From NCBI GenBank assembly GCA_937894775.1, contig CALAXC010000062.1, positions 1-6,751 of the forward strand: a stretch of 6,751 nucleotides of DNA. The letters are read 5' to 3'. The notes beneath the pieces were generated by a model. That model saw nothing but the letters and a program-made list of their open reading frames with translations. It searched no databases and was not told the origin of the DNA. A program made the translations under genes and the position numbers. This DNA comes from an uncultured Clostridia bacterium (GTDB lineage: Bacteria > Bacillota > Clostridia > Oscillospirales > CAG-272). Below, piece after piece: positions 1 through 5,839 of this stretch (position 1 is its first letter; each line of letters starts with the position of its first letter).

Positions 1-602
1 TTGGACGCGCTCTTTACTACGAACTTGTCAACCTCGGGAAGAACGATAAGTGCCTTCTGAGGAACGGTTGTCGTTCTCTTCTTGCATGTTCTCTGATGAG
101 TTTCATCAAAGATCTTCTTCGTTTCAGCATCCTTGTAGGTTACTGTGATTTCCTTTTCACAGCCGAGATCCTCAAGCATCTCAGCTATAGCAGCTGTTCT
201 GTAATCATCGAGTTTGATATCGTCAACAACGATGATCTCGCCTGCGTCAAACTTAGCTGTAAGAGCACTGAAAAGAGCAACCTTTTTAGTTTTCTTATTC
301 ATATCAAGTCTGTACTCGCGAGGCTTGGGAGCAAATACTACTCCGCCGTGTGTCCACTGAGGAGCACGTGTTGAGCCCTGACGCGCTCTACCTGTACCCT
401 TCTGTCTCCAGGGCTTCTTACCGCCACCCGAAACCTCGGTGCGTGTAAGAGCGGACTGTGTACCCTGTCTCTGATTCATAAGATATGCTCTTACTGCAGC
501 GTGGAGGACTGCTTTATTTACCTCAACAGCGAATATCTTGTCGGAAAGTTCCATAACTCCAACATCATTACCCGCCATATCAACAACTTTAATTTCCGGC
601 AT
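1..602 (-). CDS. rplD: 50S ribosomal protein L4, 3' end cut by window edge
   Basis: L4 is a 50S protein that binds 23S rRNA; its extended loop lines the peptide exit tunnel. The reading frame opens at ATG 600-602 and stays open to base 1, giving 200 residues with no stop. I read it directly from the minus strand. The conserved loop is clear: EVSGGGKKPWRQKGTGRARQ at about residues 56-75, then PQWTHGGVVFAPKPREY. The macrolide-associated PWRQKGTGRAR stretch looks wild type. A good ribosome binding site (GGAGG, complement of 612-616) lies about 9 nt upstream. The gene follows rplC by 20 nt, so the two are surely cotranscribed. Oddity: about 30 extra residues (roughly 151-182, rich in K, T and charged residues) sit between the usual LGCEK and ALIVLPEVD blocks compared with B. 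subtilis L4 as I remember it. The complete protein would then be near 235-240 aa rather than about 207. In E. coli L4 also represses its own operon; nothing here proves that role. Confidence 0.96.
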   Translation of the reverse strand, partial: MPEIKVVDMAGNDVGVMELSDKIFAVEVNKAVLHAAVRAYLMNQRQGTQSALTRTEVSGGGKKPWRQKGTGRARQGSTRAPQWTHGGVVFAPKPREYRLDMNKKTKKVALFSALTAKFDAGEIIVVDDIKLDDYRTAAIAEMLEDLGCEKEITVTYKDAETKKIFDETHQRTCKKRTTTVPQKALIVLPEVDKFVVKSAS

Positions 603-622
603 TGTTATTTTCCTCCTTCCGC

Positions 623-1252
623 TTATGCTTTAACCGAATTGCGAAGGAATACGATTCCATCCTTAGCACCGGGAATAGCGCCCTTGACAGCAATCAAATT
701 CTTTTCTGCATCGATCTTCACAACTTTAAGATTTAATACGGTTACCTGCTCGTTACCGTACTGACCCGGCATCTTGTGATTCTTAAAAATTCTTGCGGGG
801 TCGATTGAGCCCATTGAACCGGGCTGACGGTGAATAGGACCTGTACCGTGTGTCATTCTGAGAATTCTGTGGTTCCATCTCTTAACGCATCCGGTGTATC
901 CACGTCCCTTTGTCATTCCCGTAACGTCGACTTTTTCGCCTGCAGCGAAGGTATCGGCTGTAATGACATCGCCTACGTTGATAGCGGAAACATCGTCAAG
1001 GCGGAATTCTTTAAGGTGCTTCTTGAATTCTACATTTGCCTTTTTGAAATGTCCTATTTCTGCCTTGGTGAGGTGCTTTTCCTTAACGGAACCAAAGCCT
1101 AACTGTACGGCATTGTAGCCGTCTGTTTCGGTGGTCTTCTTCTGTGTAACTACACAAGGACCAGCCTGGATAACGGTGACCGGAATTACGTTTCCGACCT
1201 CGTCGAAGATCTGTGTCATACCGATCTTCTTACCGATAATACCCTTTTTCAT
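623..1252 (-). CDS. rplC: 50S ribosomal protein L3
   Basis: L3 is an early-assembly 50S protein whose internal loop reaches the peptidyl-transferase centre. The product is 209 aa, the normal bacterial length. It opens with MKKGIIGKKIGMTQIF, the standard L3 N-terminus, and has the family's GRGYTGCVKRW at about residues 116-125. The central loop follows as THGTGPIHRQPGSMGS at about 134-149, then KMPGQYGNEQVTVLNL. The loop matches the clostridial form of L3 more than the proteobacterial RHGFSG form. The start at 1250-1252 is supported by a strong ribosome binding site (AGGAGG, complement of 1262-1267) about 9 nt upstream. It lies second in the S10 operon, 125 nt after rpsJ and 20 nt before rplD. 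No truncation or frameshift is visible. Confidence 0.98.
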   Translation of the reverse strand: MKKGIIGKKIGMTQIFDEVGNVIPVTVIQAGPCVVTQKKTTETDGYNAVQLGFGSVKEKHLTKAEIGHFKKANVEFKKHLKEFRLDDVSAINVGDVITADTFAAGEKVDVTGMTKGRGYTGCVKRWNHRILRMTHGTGPIHRQPGSMGSIDPARIFKNHKMPGQYGNEQVTVLNLKVVKIDAEKNLIAVKGAIPGAKDGIVFLRNSVKA

Positions 1253-1377
1253 TTTTCTTTTCCTCCTGTAAATTATTGGTTGACTGCGCTAAGATTTCAC
1301 AGCCAACATGATTTACAAAGTTACCGAACTGCTTACGCATCGGCTGTTATCTTTGCTTGTTGATACCGAACGCTTGA
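1253..1377 (-). other. rpsJ-rplC spacer with possible hairpin
   Basis: This 125-nt gap is long for two genes inside a ribosomal-protein operon, where 10-30 nt is more usual. Read on the minus strand it contains ACAGCC (complement of 1342-1347) that can pair with GGCUGU (complement of 1299-1304), closing a loop of about 37 nt. A heptamer UUCGGUA occurs twice, once before the hairpin and once within it. No U-tract follows, so it does not look like a terminator. It also carries the rplC ribosome binding site at 1262-1267. A cotranscribed regulatory or processing element is possible, but this is inference. Confidence 0.4.
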
Positions 1378-1689
1378 TTAAAATTTTACTTCGATCTCAA
1401 CACCTGCGGGAAGCTCTACATTCATAAGAGCATCGACTGTCTTCTGAGAGGGTTTGATTATGTCGATAAGTCTCTTATGTGTACGCATCTCGAACTGCTC
1501 ACGGCTATCCTTATACTTGTGTACCGCACGAAGAATAGTAACTACTTCTTTGTCGGTAGGAAGCGGGATAGGACCGGAAATTTCCGAGCCGTTTCTCTTT
1601 GCGATATCAACGATCTTTTCAGCCGCTGCATCAACAAGAGTGTGATCATAGCTCTTGAGTCTGATTCTGATCTTTTCTTTGACTGCCAC
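1378..1689 (-). CDS. rpsJ: 30S ribosomal protein S10 (GTG start)
   Basis: S10 is a 30S head protein and also the NusE partner of NusB in transcription antitermination. From the GTG at 1687-1689 the product is 103 aa, the usual length, and begins MAVKEKIRIRLKSYDH. Family marks are the ISGPIPLPT signature at about residues 37-45 and the long-loop segment DSREQFEMRTHKRLIDI at about 61-77. It ends with the usual VEIEVKF. The frame stays open upstream to an ATG at 1771-1773, but those 28 extra residues are not S10-like and the strong ribosome binding site sits just before the GTG. It is the first gene of the S10 operon, preceded by a long structured leader and a sigma-A-type promoter. Confidence 0.98.
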   Translation of the reverse strand: MAVKEKIRIRLKSYDHTLVDAAAEKIVDIAKRNGSEISGPIPLPTDKEVVTILRAVHKYKDSREQFEMRTHKRLIDIIKPSQKTVDALMNVELPAGVEIEVKF

Positions 1690-1698
1690 CTGTTTATA

Positions 1699-1704
1699 CC
1701 TCCT
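1699..1704 (-). promoter_or_regulatory. rpsJ ribosome binding site, fixes the GTG start
   Basis: On the minus strand this is a perfect AGGAGG, 9 nt before GTG at 1687-1689. It rules out the longer ATG start at 1773, which would bury this site inside the coding region. Confidence 0.93.
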
Positions 1705-1815
1705 ATAAAAATTTGCTTGTTCGCTTACGCGTATTATTAAGATGTACGCGATCACGAATCGCATCAGGGGCACAGTTCCTCAACACCGCACCGCGTGTTT
1801 TCTTTGTACCCATTT

Positions 1816-1860
1816 AAAAATCCGAATATCCAGCCAAAGCACCGCGGCTGGACTTTTCGG
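1816..1860 (-). terminator. terminator-like hairpin within the S10 leader (possible attenuator)
   Basis: On the minus strand CCGAA (1856-1860) and CCAGCC (1846-1851) pair with GGCUGG (1830-1835) and UUCGG (1822-1826). The two helices are separated by a 4/3-nt internal loop, with a 10-nt apical loop. A run of five U (1816-1820) follows one base later. The shape fits an intrinsic terminator, but the U-tract is short and the hairpin lies within a longer stem (1795-1810 with 1868-1882). It may be an attenuator or simply part of a larger fold. Confidence 0.45.
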
Positions 1861-2001
1861 GAAAACCGGTACAAAGCAACACACCGTTTTTGACGGTAAG
1901 GCTCTGTTTTCGCCCGTTTAATCGGACATACTCTGCGAAAATTACCTATTGGATGTCAACCCAATAGCAACCTCTCGCTTCAACGCACATCAAGCTTAAA
2001 C

Positions 2002-2030
2002 ATTTTACCACATTTTTGTATAAATTTCAA
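2002..2030 (-). promoter_or_regulatory. sigma-A-type promoter of the S10 operon
   Basis: On the minus strand TTGAAA (2025-2030) is followed after exactly 17 nt by TAAAAT (2002-2007). A TGG just before the -10 makes it an extended -10 element, and the upstream region is A/T-rich with A-tracts. The start of transcription should fall near 1995. No other good promoter lies closer to rpsJ. Confidence 0.75.
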
Positions 2031-2079
2031 TATTTTTTTAAACAAACTTTTTAAGTATTTTTCACGCATTTTTGTGCAT

Positions 2080-2108
2080 ATTGTACCAAATATCTAAACA
2101 AAATTGAA
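2080..2108 (-). promoter_or_regulatory. possible second upstream promoter of the S10 operon
   Basis: On the minus strand TACAAT (2080-2085) has an extended -10 TGG before it. Its -35 at 17 nt spacing is poor (TTCAAT, 2103-2108). It sits between the upstream terminator and the better promoter at 2002-2030. Weak support; the region is A/T-rich and chance matches are likely. Confidence 0.3.
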
Positions 2109-2159
2109 TTTTTAGCCTATTTTTCCGCAATACCCGCCGGCATCAAGTAAAATTTTATT

Positions 2160-2201
2160 AAAAAAAGAGCAAATAACGGTGATTTTTCCGTTTTTGCTCT
2201 T
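2160..2201 (-). terminator. rho-independent terminator of the GerA-family gene
   Basis: On the minus strand AAGAGCAAA (2193-2201) pairs with UUUGCUCUU (2165-2173). An inner ACGG/CCGU helix (2188-2191 with 2176-2179) and an 8-nt loop complete the hairpin. A U-tract follows at 2160-2164. It ends the transcript about 60 nt after the stop at 2263 and insulates that gene from the S10 promoter downstream. Confidence 0.85.
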
Positions 2202-2262
2202 AAAAATATATTATTTTATATTAAGTCGATTTATTCTTTGTCTAAAGATCTTTATAAATTTG

Positions 2263-3678
2263 TCAAAAAACATCCTTTTTCTTTGTTCTGAAAAGAAGTG
2301 TTTTCAACGCCTTCGGCTTAAACGGTATCAAAGGATAAAGATAATTCCGTTTGCCGTTCACAGTGGAATTCGTAGCCAGCAAAACTGTTATAAGCAAAAA
2401 ACCGCCCGAATATCCCCATATACCGAACAGTGACGTCAGTATAAGCAGCAAGATCCTCATAAATTTTATAGCATACCCAAGCTCATAGCTTCTTTGCGTA
2501 AAATTCGCTATAGCCGCAAAAGCCATATAGAGAATGACCTCGGGGATCAACCAGCCTATACTTACAGCAAAATCACCGAGAATAAGTCCTCCAACCACCG
2601 AAAGCGAATTATTAAGCATATTCGGTGTATTAAGCGAAGCAAGACGCAAAGCATCTATAATAAACTCAACAAGTAAAAGCTGAACAAGTATCGGTAATCG
2701 TCCTGTTTCTTGCGGAACAATAAATTTCAGCCATTCGGGAATGAGATCGGGATGTTCGAGAAGCAAAAGCCAAGTCGGAGTCAGAACAAGCGTAAGGAAG
2801 AACACCACATATCTGACTATACGAATATAAGTTCCCGTAAGCGGTGGAAAATAATAATCATTCGACTCCTGCATAAAATCAAATATAGTAGAAGGAAGTA
2901 CCATTACCTGCGGACTATTATCCACTATTATCAGCACGCTCCCCTCCAAAAGCTGAGCCGTTGCCGCATCGGGACGTTCGGTAGTTCGTATCTTTGGAAA
3001 AGGATTATACCATTTTTGCCGTATCAGACATTCTTTTAAAGATTCATGTCCCATTGTCAAGGAATCCGTCTTTATTGCAGAAAGCTTTTTCGATAGCCAA
3101 TCAACATACTTCATATCAGCTCTGTCCGACATATAGCAAACAACAACATCGCTTCCCGAATCTCGTCCTATCTTAAAATATTTCATAGACAGCGCAGGAT
3201 TTCGCACCCTTCTGCGGATAAGCGCGGTATTGAATATAAGAGTTTCCACAAAACCGTCTCTCGATCCGCGCATAACACGGTCCCCTTCAGGCTCTGCCGT
3301 TTCTCTTGCGGGATAAGTCCTCGAATCGACCAATATCGCCTGTGAGCCAAAGCTGCTGCCTATTATAAGTGCACCGCCCGACATAACGGTAAATATCATA
3401 CGTTCAACATCGTCAGTTACGTCAGTTTCGATATACGGCAATCCCTGCTCCATAAAATCTTTCGCGCTCTTAGAAACCTTTTTCATAGAAAGAATATGCA
3501 TCATAAGCTTCTGCAAAACAGTATCCTTAGCAAAGCCGTCTATGAAATACAGCGTAAGCTCACCGCCGTCAAGAACAACTTTTTTCGAAAGCATATCAAA
3601 ATTCGTTTTTATCGCAAAAGTTTTATCAAAAAACGCTACATTCTCACAATAATTTTCGGAAAGACTTTTAATACTCAT
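2263..3678 (-). CDS. GerA-family spore germination membrane protein (SpoVAF-like)
   Basis: The product is 471 aa, normal for the GerA/SpoVAF A-subunit family of spore inner-membrane germination proteins. The N-terminal half (about 1-280) is the soluble domain. It carries the family hallmarks: SRTYPARETAEPEGDRVMRG at about 119-138, DGFVETL at 141-147, RRRVRNP at 155-161, TERPDA at 233-238, LVDNSP-like IVDNSP at 251-256, and YYFPPLTGTYIRIVR at 275-289. The C-terminal half has hydrophobic segments at about 287-307, 328-345, 358-377, 379-394 and 405-435, with NTPNML at 350-355, and ends in a basic tail. The early IDGFAKDTVLQKLM stretch resembles SpoVAF-type clostridial proteins, but I cannot separate SpoVAF from a germinant-receptor A subunit with certainty. 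No B or C subunit and no spoVA genes adjoin it, so it is an orphan here. The ribosome binding site is weak (only GGA about 12 nt upstream). A terminator follows at 2160-2201. Confidence 0.92.
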   Translation of the reverse strand: MSIKSLSENYCENVAFFDKTFAIKTNFDMLSKKVVLDGGELTLYFIDGFAKDTVLQKLMMHILSMKKVSKSAKDFMEQGLPYIETDVTDDVERMIFTVMSGGALIIGSSFGSQAILVDSRTYPARETAEPEGDRVMRGSRDGFVETLIFNTALIRRRVRNPALSMKYFKIGRDSGSDVVVCYMSDRADMKYVDWLSKKLSAIKTDSLTMGHESLKECLIRQKWYNPFPKIRTTERPDAATAQLLEGSVLIIVDNSPQVMVLPSTIFDFMQESNDYYFPPLTGTYIRIVRYVVFFLTLVLTPTWLLLLEHPDLIPEWLKFIVPQETGRLPILVQLLLVEFIIDALRLASLNTPNMLNNSLSVVGGLILGDFAVSIGWLIPEVILYMAFAAIANFTQRSYELGYAIKFMRILLLILTSLFGIWGYSGGFLLITVLLATNSTVNGKRNYLYPLIPFKPKALKTLLFRTKKKDVF

Positions 3679-3718
3679 TTTTTACAAATTCCGTTTCTTA
3701 TTTTTCTTAGTTGCCTTC

Positions 3719-3747
3719 ATTTTAATATATTATATTAATACATACAA
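3719..3747 (-). promoter_or_regulatory. possible promoter of the GerA-family gene
   Basis: On the minus strand TTGTAT (3742-3747) and TAAAAT (3719-3724) are 17 nt apart, which would start transcription about 35 nt before the ATG. The -35 is imperfect and the whole stretch is A/T-rich. A forespore sigma-G-type promoter would be expected for such a gene. GTATG fits a sigma-G -35, but no matching -10 is present at the right spacing. Confidence 0.3.
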
Positions 3748-3782
3748 CCCTTCGATTTTAAGCATAGTATTAACAAAAAAAC

Positions 3783-3820
3783 AAAAAAAATACCGCAGAC
3801 ATCAAAATCTGCGGTATTTT
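3783..3820 (-). terminator. rho-independent terminator of the phosphofructokinase gene
   Basis: On the minus strand UACCGCAGA (3808-3816) pairs perfectly with UCUGCGGUA (3791-3799) around an 8-nt loop, extended by A-U pairs. Eight U (3783-3790) follow. It starts immediately after the stop codon at 3821-3823, with no spacer. The reverse strand is also A-flanked, so it could work in both directions. Confidence 0.93.
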
Positions 3821-5062
3821 TTAAAGAATGATATAATTTGGAAGACCTTTATTATATACAGGAAAATCTTCACCCTCTATGAGCGGAAGTATGTACTCAC
3901 AGCACTCTTTTGTAACAAAATTTCCTTCTTCGTTGATATAATCATCAGGAACGTTTTTCACCATATTCGCTATGTTTGATACCTTGCGGTGCGATATATC
4001 GCACTTATAAGGTTCTTGTGATATTCTTTCAAATATCATCATATCTCCGCTAAATCCCTGATCCGCGGCAATCTTAACAGCTCCTCTGCCTATAGCTACA
4101 GACTCAGAAATATCTGTTTTAGAGAGAAGATGCGCCGCGCATCTCTGTGGAAGATTAAGCTCCACCGAGCGCACCTTACAGCCAAATTTAGCCTTAACAG
4201 CAAGCTCAAGTGTTTTTGCCGCGCCCGAAAGCGCCTTATGTCCAAACACATCGGTAGCGCCCCCCTGCTCACTCTCGCAAATATATCTTCCGTCGGCAAA
4301 CCGTATCCCCTCAGAAACAGTAACCACTACATTAGGATGCTTTTGGAAAGCCTTTTCGATAGAAGCATAAAACTCATTCATATCAAAAGCTCTCTCAGGG
4401 AGATAAACAAGATCGGGCGCCTGACCGTTCACTATAGATCCAACAGCAGACGCGGCAGTAAGCCAGCCCGCATCACGTCCCATAATTTCAACTATAGTAA
4501 CAGCTTTTGTTGTATATACCGCACAGTCACGAATGATCTCCTGAACGGTAGTCGCAACGTACTTTGCCGCAGAGCCGTATCCGGGTGTGTGATCGGTAAA
4601 CAAAAGATCATTATCGACAGTCTTCGGTATTCCTATGATCTTGATATCGTATCCGTAGGAATCGGCAAAAGCCGACATCTTTGCAACGGTATCCATAGAA
4701 TCGTTACCGCCTATATAAAAGAAATATCTTATGTCATATTCTGCTAATATTTTGAATATTCTTTCATAAACAGCAACATCTGCATCCGAGCCCGATCTGA
4801 AATCGGGAAGCTTAAGTCGGCAAGATCCAAGTGCCGCCGCAGGCGTACGTTCAAGCGTATAAAGCTTTTCTTCACCGTCAAGAGCCGCACCAAGATCTAT
4901 AAGTTTTTTTTCAAGCAGGCCTTCTATACCGTTTCTCATACCGTAAACGGTGCCGATATTTTCATTTGCCAAAGCTTCACGCACAACCCCCGCAAGAGTT
5001 GCATTAATAGCAGTCGTAGGTCCGCCCGACTGTCCGACTACCGCATTCCCTTTTAATTTCAT
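3821..5062 (-). CDS. pfp: 6-phosphofructokinase, probably pyrophosphate-dependent
   Basis: The enzyme phosphorylates fructose 6-phosphate to fructose 1,6-bisphosphate in glycolysis; the PPi-linked form is reversible. Positions count from ATG 5066-5068. Visible motifs are GQSGGP at 12-17, GGNDS at 120-124, PKTVDND at 148-154, MGRDAGW at 196-202, SEGIR at 252-256 and LNLPQRC at 304-310. In ATP enzymes these sites read GGDGS and PGTIDND. The Asp after N122 and the Lys in PKT are the accepted marks of PPi use, so PPi is the likely donor. N122 replaces the usual first Asp of GGDD, which is worth noting. About 413 aa is normal for the shorter PPi-PFK group. I chose the second ATG (5060-5062) because GGAG at 5070-5073 is 7 nt before it, but only 1 nt before the ATG at 5066-5068, which would add two residues. 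It is divergent from sigK and has its own terminator. Confidence 0.88.
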   Translation of the reverse strand: MKLKGNAVVGQSGGPTTAINATLAGVVREALANENIGTVYGMRNGIEGLLEKKLIDLGAALDGEEKLYTLERTPAAALGSCRLKLPDFRSGSDADVAVYERIFKILAEYDIRYFFYIGGNDSMDTVAKMSAFADSYGYDIKIIGIPKTVDNDLLFTDHTPGYGSAAKYVATTVQEIIRDCAVYTTKAVTIVEIMGRDAGWLTAASAVGSIVNGQAPDLVYLPERAFDMNEFYASIEKAFQKHPNVVVTVSEGIRFADGRYICESEQGGATDVFGHKALSGAAKTLELAVKAKFGCKVRSVELNLPQRCAAHLLSKTDISESVAIGRGAVKIAADQGFSGDMMIFERISQEPYKCDISHRKVSNIANMVKNVPDDYINEEGNFVTKECCEYILPLIEGEDFPVYNKGLPNYIIL

Positions 5063-5069
5063 CTTCATT

Positions 5070-5073
5070 CTCC
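5070..5073 (-). promoter_or_regulatory. phosphofructokinase ribosome binding site, favours the second ATG
   Basis: GGAG on the minus strand lies 7 nt from ATG 5060-5062 but abuts ATG 5066-5068. The inner start is therefore preferred. Both give essentially the same protein. Confidence 0.6.
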
Positions 5074-5111
5074 GTAAAATTTATTTTTATAAAACCTAAA
5101 TCAACCCCAAA

Positions 5112-5117
5112 AAGGAG
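5112..5117 (+). promoter_or_regulatory. sigK ribosome binding site
   Basis: AAGGAG lies 7 nt upstream of the ATG at 5125, an optimal arrangement that supports this start and so the presence of the N-terminal pro-sequence. In the divergent gap 5063-5124 I see an A/T-rich stretch but no convincing sigma-E or sigma-K promoter. Confidence 0.85.
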
Positions 5118-5124
5118 AAAAGGC

Positions 5125-5805
5125 ATGTTAAACGGAATCTTATCTCTCTTTTCAAGTTTTATCCATCTTATTCTCGGCATAAGCACCCCTCAAAGCTATC
5201 CCCCGCCGCTATCAGACAAGGAAGAAGAACTGCTTTTTATCAAGAAAGAAAAAGGCGATGCCGCCGCACGCGAAAAGCTGGTACTGCACAATCTGCGATT
5301 GGTATCGCATATCGTAAAAAAATACTATTCAGGCGCTAAAAACCAAGAAGACCTTACCTCGATCGGTACGGTAGGACTTATAAAAGCCGTAGACACCTTC
5401 AAAAGAAGCGGCGGAGCGAGATTCGCTACCTATGCTTCAAAATGCATTCAAAACGAAATCCTTATGCACTTCCGTTCTCAAAAGAAATTAGCTTTGGAAG
5501 TATCCTTGAACGATGTCATCGACGTAGATCGCGACGGAAATCCGCTCACCTATCTCGACGTCGTATCAAGCAAAGAATGTCTTGAAAGCGATATCGCTAA
5601 AAAATGCACAAGCGACAAAGCTCTCAGAATTATCAACCGCATACTTGAGCCCCGCGAAAAAAAGATAATATTTATGCGTTTCGGCCTTAACGGAAATAAA
5701 CCTATGACTCAAAAACGCATCGCGGAGACGCTCGGTATCTCACGCTCTTACGTAAGTCGCCTTGAAAAAAGCGCAATAACAAAAATAAGAAATGCTTTTT
5801 ATTGA
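5125..5805 (+). CDS. sigK: RNA polymerase sporulation sigma factor sigma-K (pro-sigma-K)
   Basis: Sigma-K directs late mother-cell transcription during sporulation (coat, cortex maturation, mother-cell lysis). The 226-aa product has the sigma-70 core: HNLRLVSHIVKKYYSG at 55-70, region 2 with DLTSIGTVGLIKAVDTF at 76-92 and FATYASKCIQNEILMHFR at 100-117, then region 4 with EPREKKIIFMRFGLNG at 175-190 and the helix-turn-helix TLGISRSYVSRLEKSA at 202-217. ISRSYVSR and NEILMHFR are typical of sigma-E/sigma-K. The first 20 residues (MLNGILSLFSSFIHLILGIS) are hydrophobic, like the B. subtilis pro-sequence removed by SpoIVFB, followed by a proline-rich hinge and PLSDKEEE. Sigma-E is the alternative, but this short pro-region and the C-terminus fit sigma-K better. 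The frame is uninterrupted, with no skin-type element. It is divergent from the phosphofructokinase gene and converges with the next gene, 34 nt away. Confidence 0.93.
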   Translation: MLNGILSLFSSFIHLILGISTPQSYPPPLSDKEEELLFIKKEKGDAAAREKLVLHNLRLVSHIVKKYYSGAKNQEDLTSIGTVGLIKAVDTFKRSGGARFATYASKCIQNEILMHFRSQKKLALEVSLNDVIDVDRDGNPLTYLDVVSSKECLESDIAKKCTSDKALRIINRILEPREKKIIFMRFGLNGNKPMTQKRIAETLGISRSYVSRLEKSAITKIRNAFY

Positions 5806-5839
5806 TATTACAAAAACACCAAATATCTCAAAGAATATT

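Larger units (their letters stand above)
1690..1995 (-). promoter_or_regulatory. structured 5' leader of the S10 operon
   Basis: About 300 nt lie between the predicted transcription start and rpsJ, with no credible gene. On the minus-strand RNA, in order: a hairpin CUAUUGG/CCAAUAG (1961-1967 with 1946-1952, loop 8 nt); a UUUUCGC segment (1935-1941) that can pair either upstream with GCGAGAG (1972-1978) or downstream with GCGAAAA (1907-1913); a hairpin ACCGU/ACGGU (1893-1897 with 1883-1887); a long stem whose core CUUUGUACC/GGUACAAAG (1868-1876 with 1802-1810) continues as GUGUU/AACAC with a small bulge; a terminator-like hairpin inside that stem; and two small hairpins near the start, at 1748-1762 and at 1728-1733 with 1745-1750, which share three bases. 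In E. coli the S10 leader is the L4 autoregulation site. This leader does not obviously copy that one, so a similar role is only inferred. Confidence 0.75.

Noticed and set aside
1690..1773. 28-residue N-terminal extension of S10 from ATG 1771-1773
   Set aside because: Not S10-like, and the perfect AGGAGG at 1699-1704 points to the GTG at 1687-1689.
1946..1990. 14-codon reading frame in the S10 leader that could be a leader peptide
   Set aside because: It has no ribosome binding site, starts only a few bases after the predicted transcription start, and overlaps a strong hairpin.
4130..4747. 205-codon plus-strand frame opposite the phosphofructokinase
   Set aside because: It has no family resemblance and is fully explained as antisense of a conserved enzyme.
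5069..5124. Sigma-E or sigma-K promoter for sigK
   Set aside because: No CATA-type -10 with a matching -35 at acceptable spacing was found.
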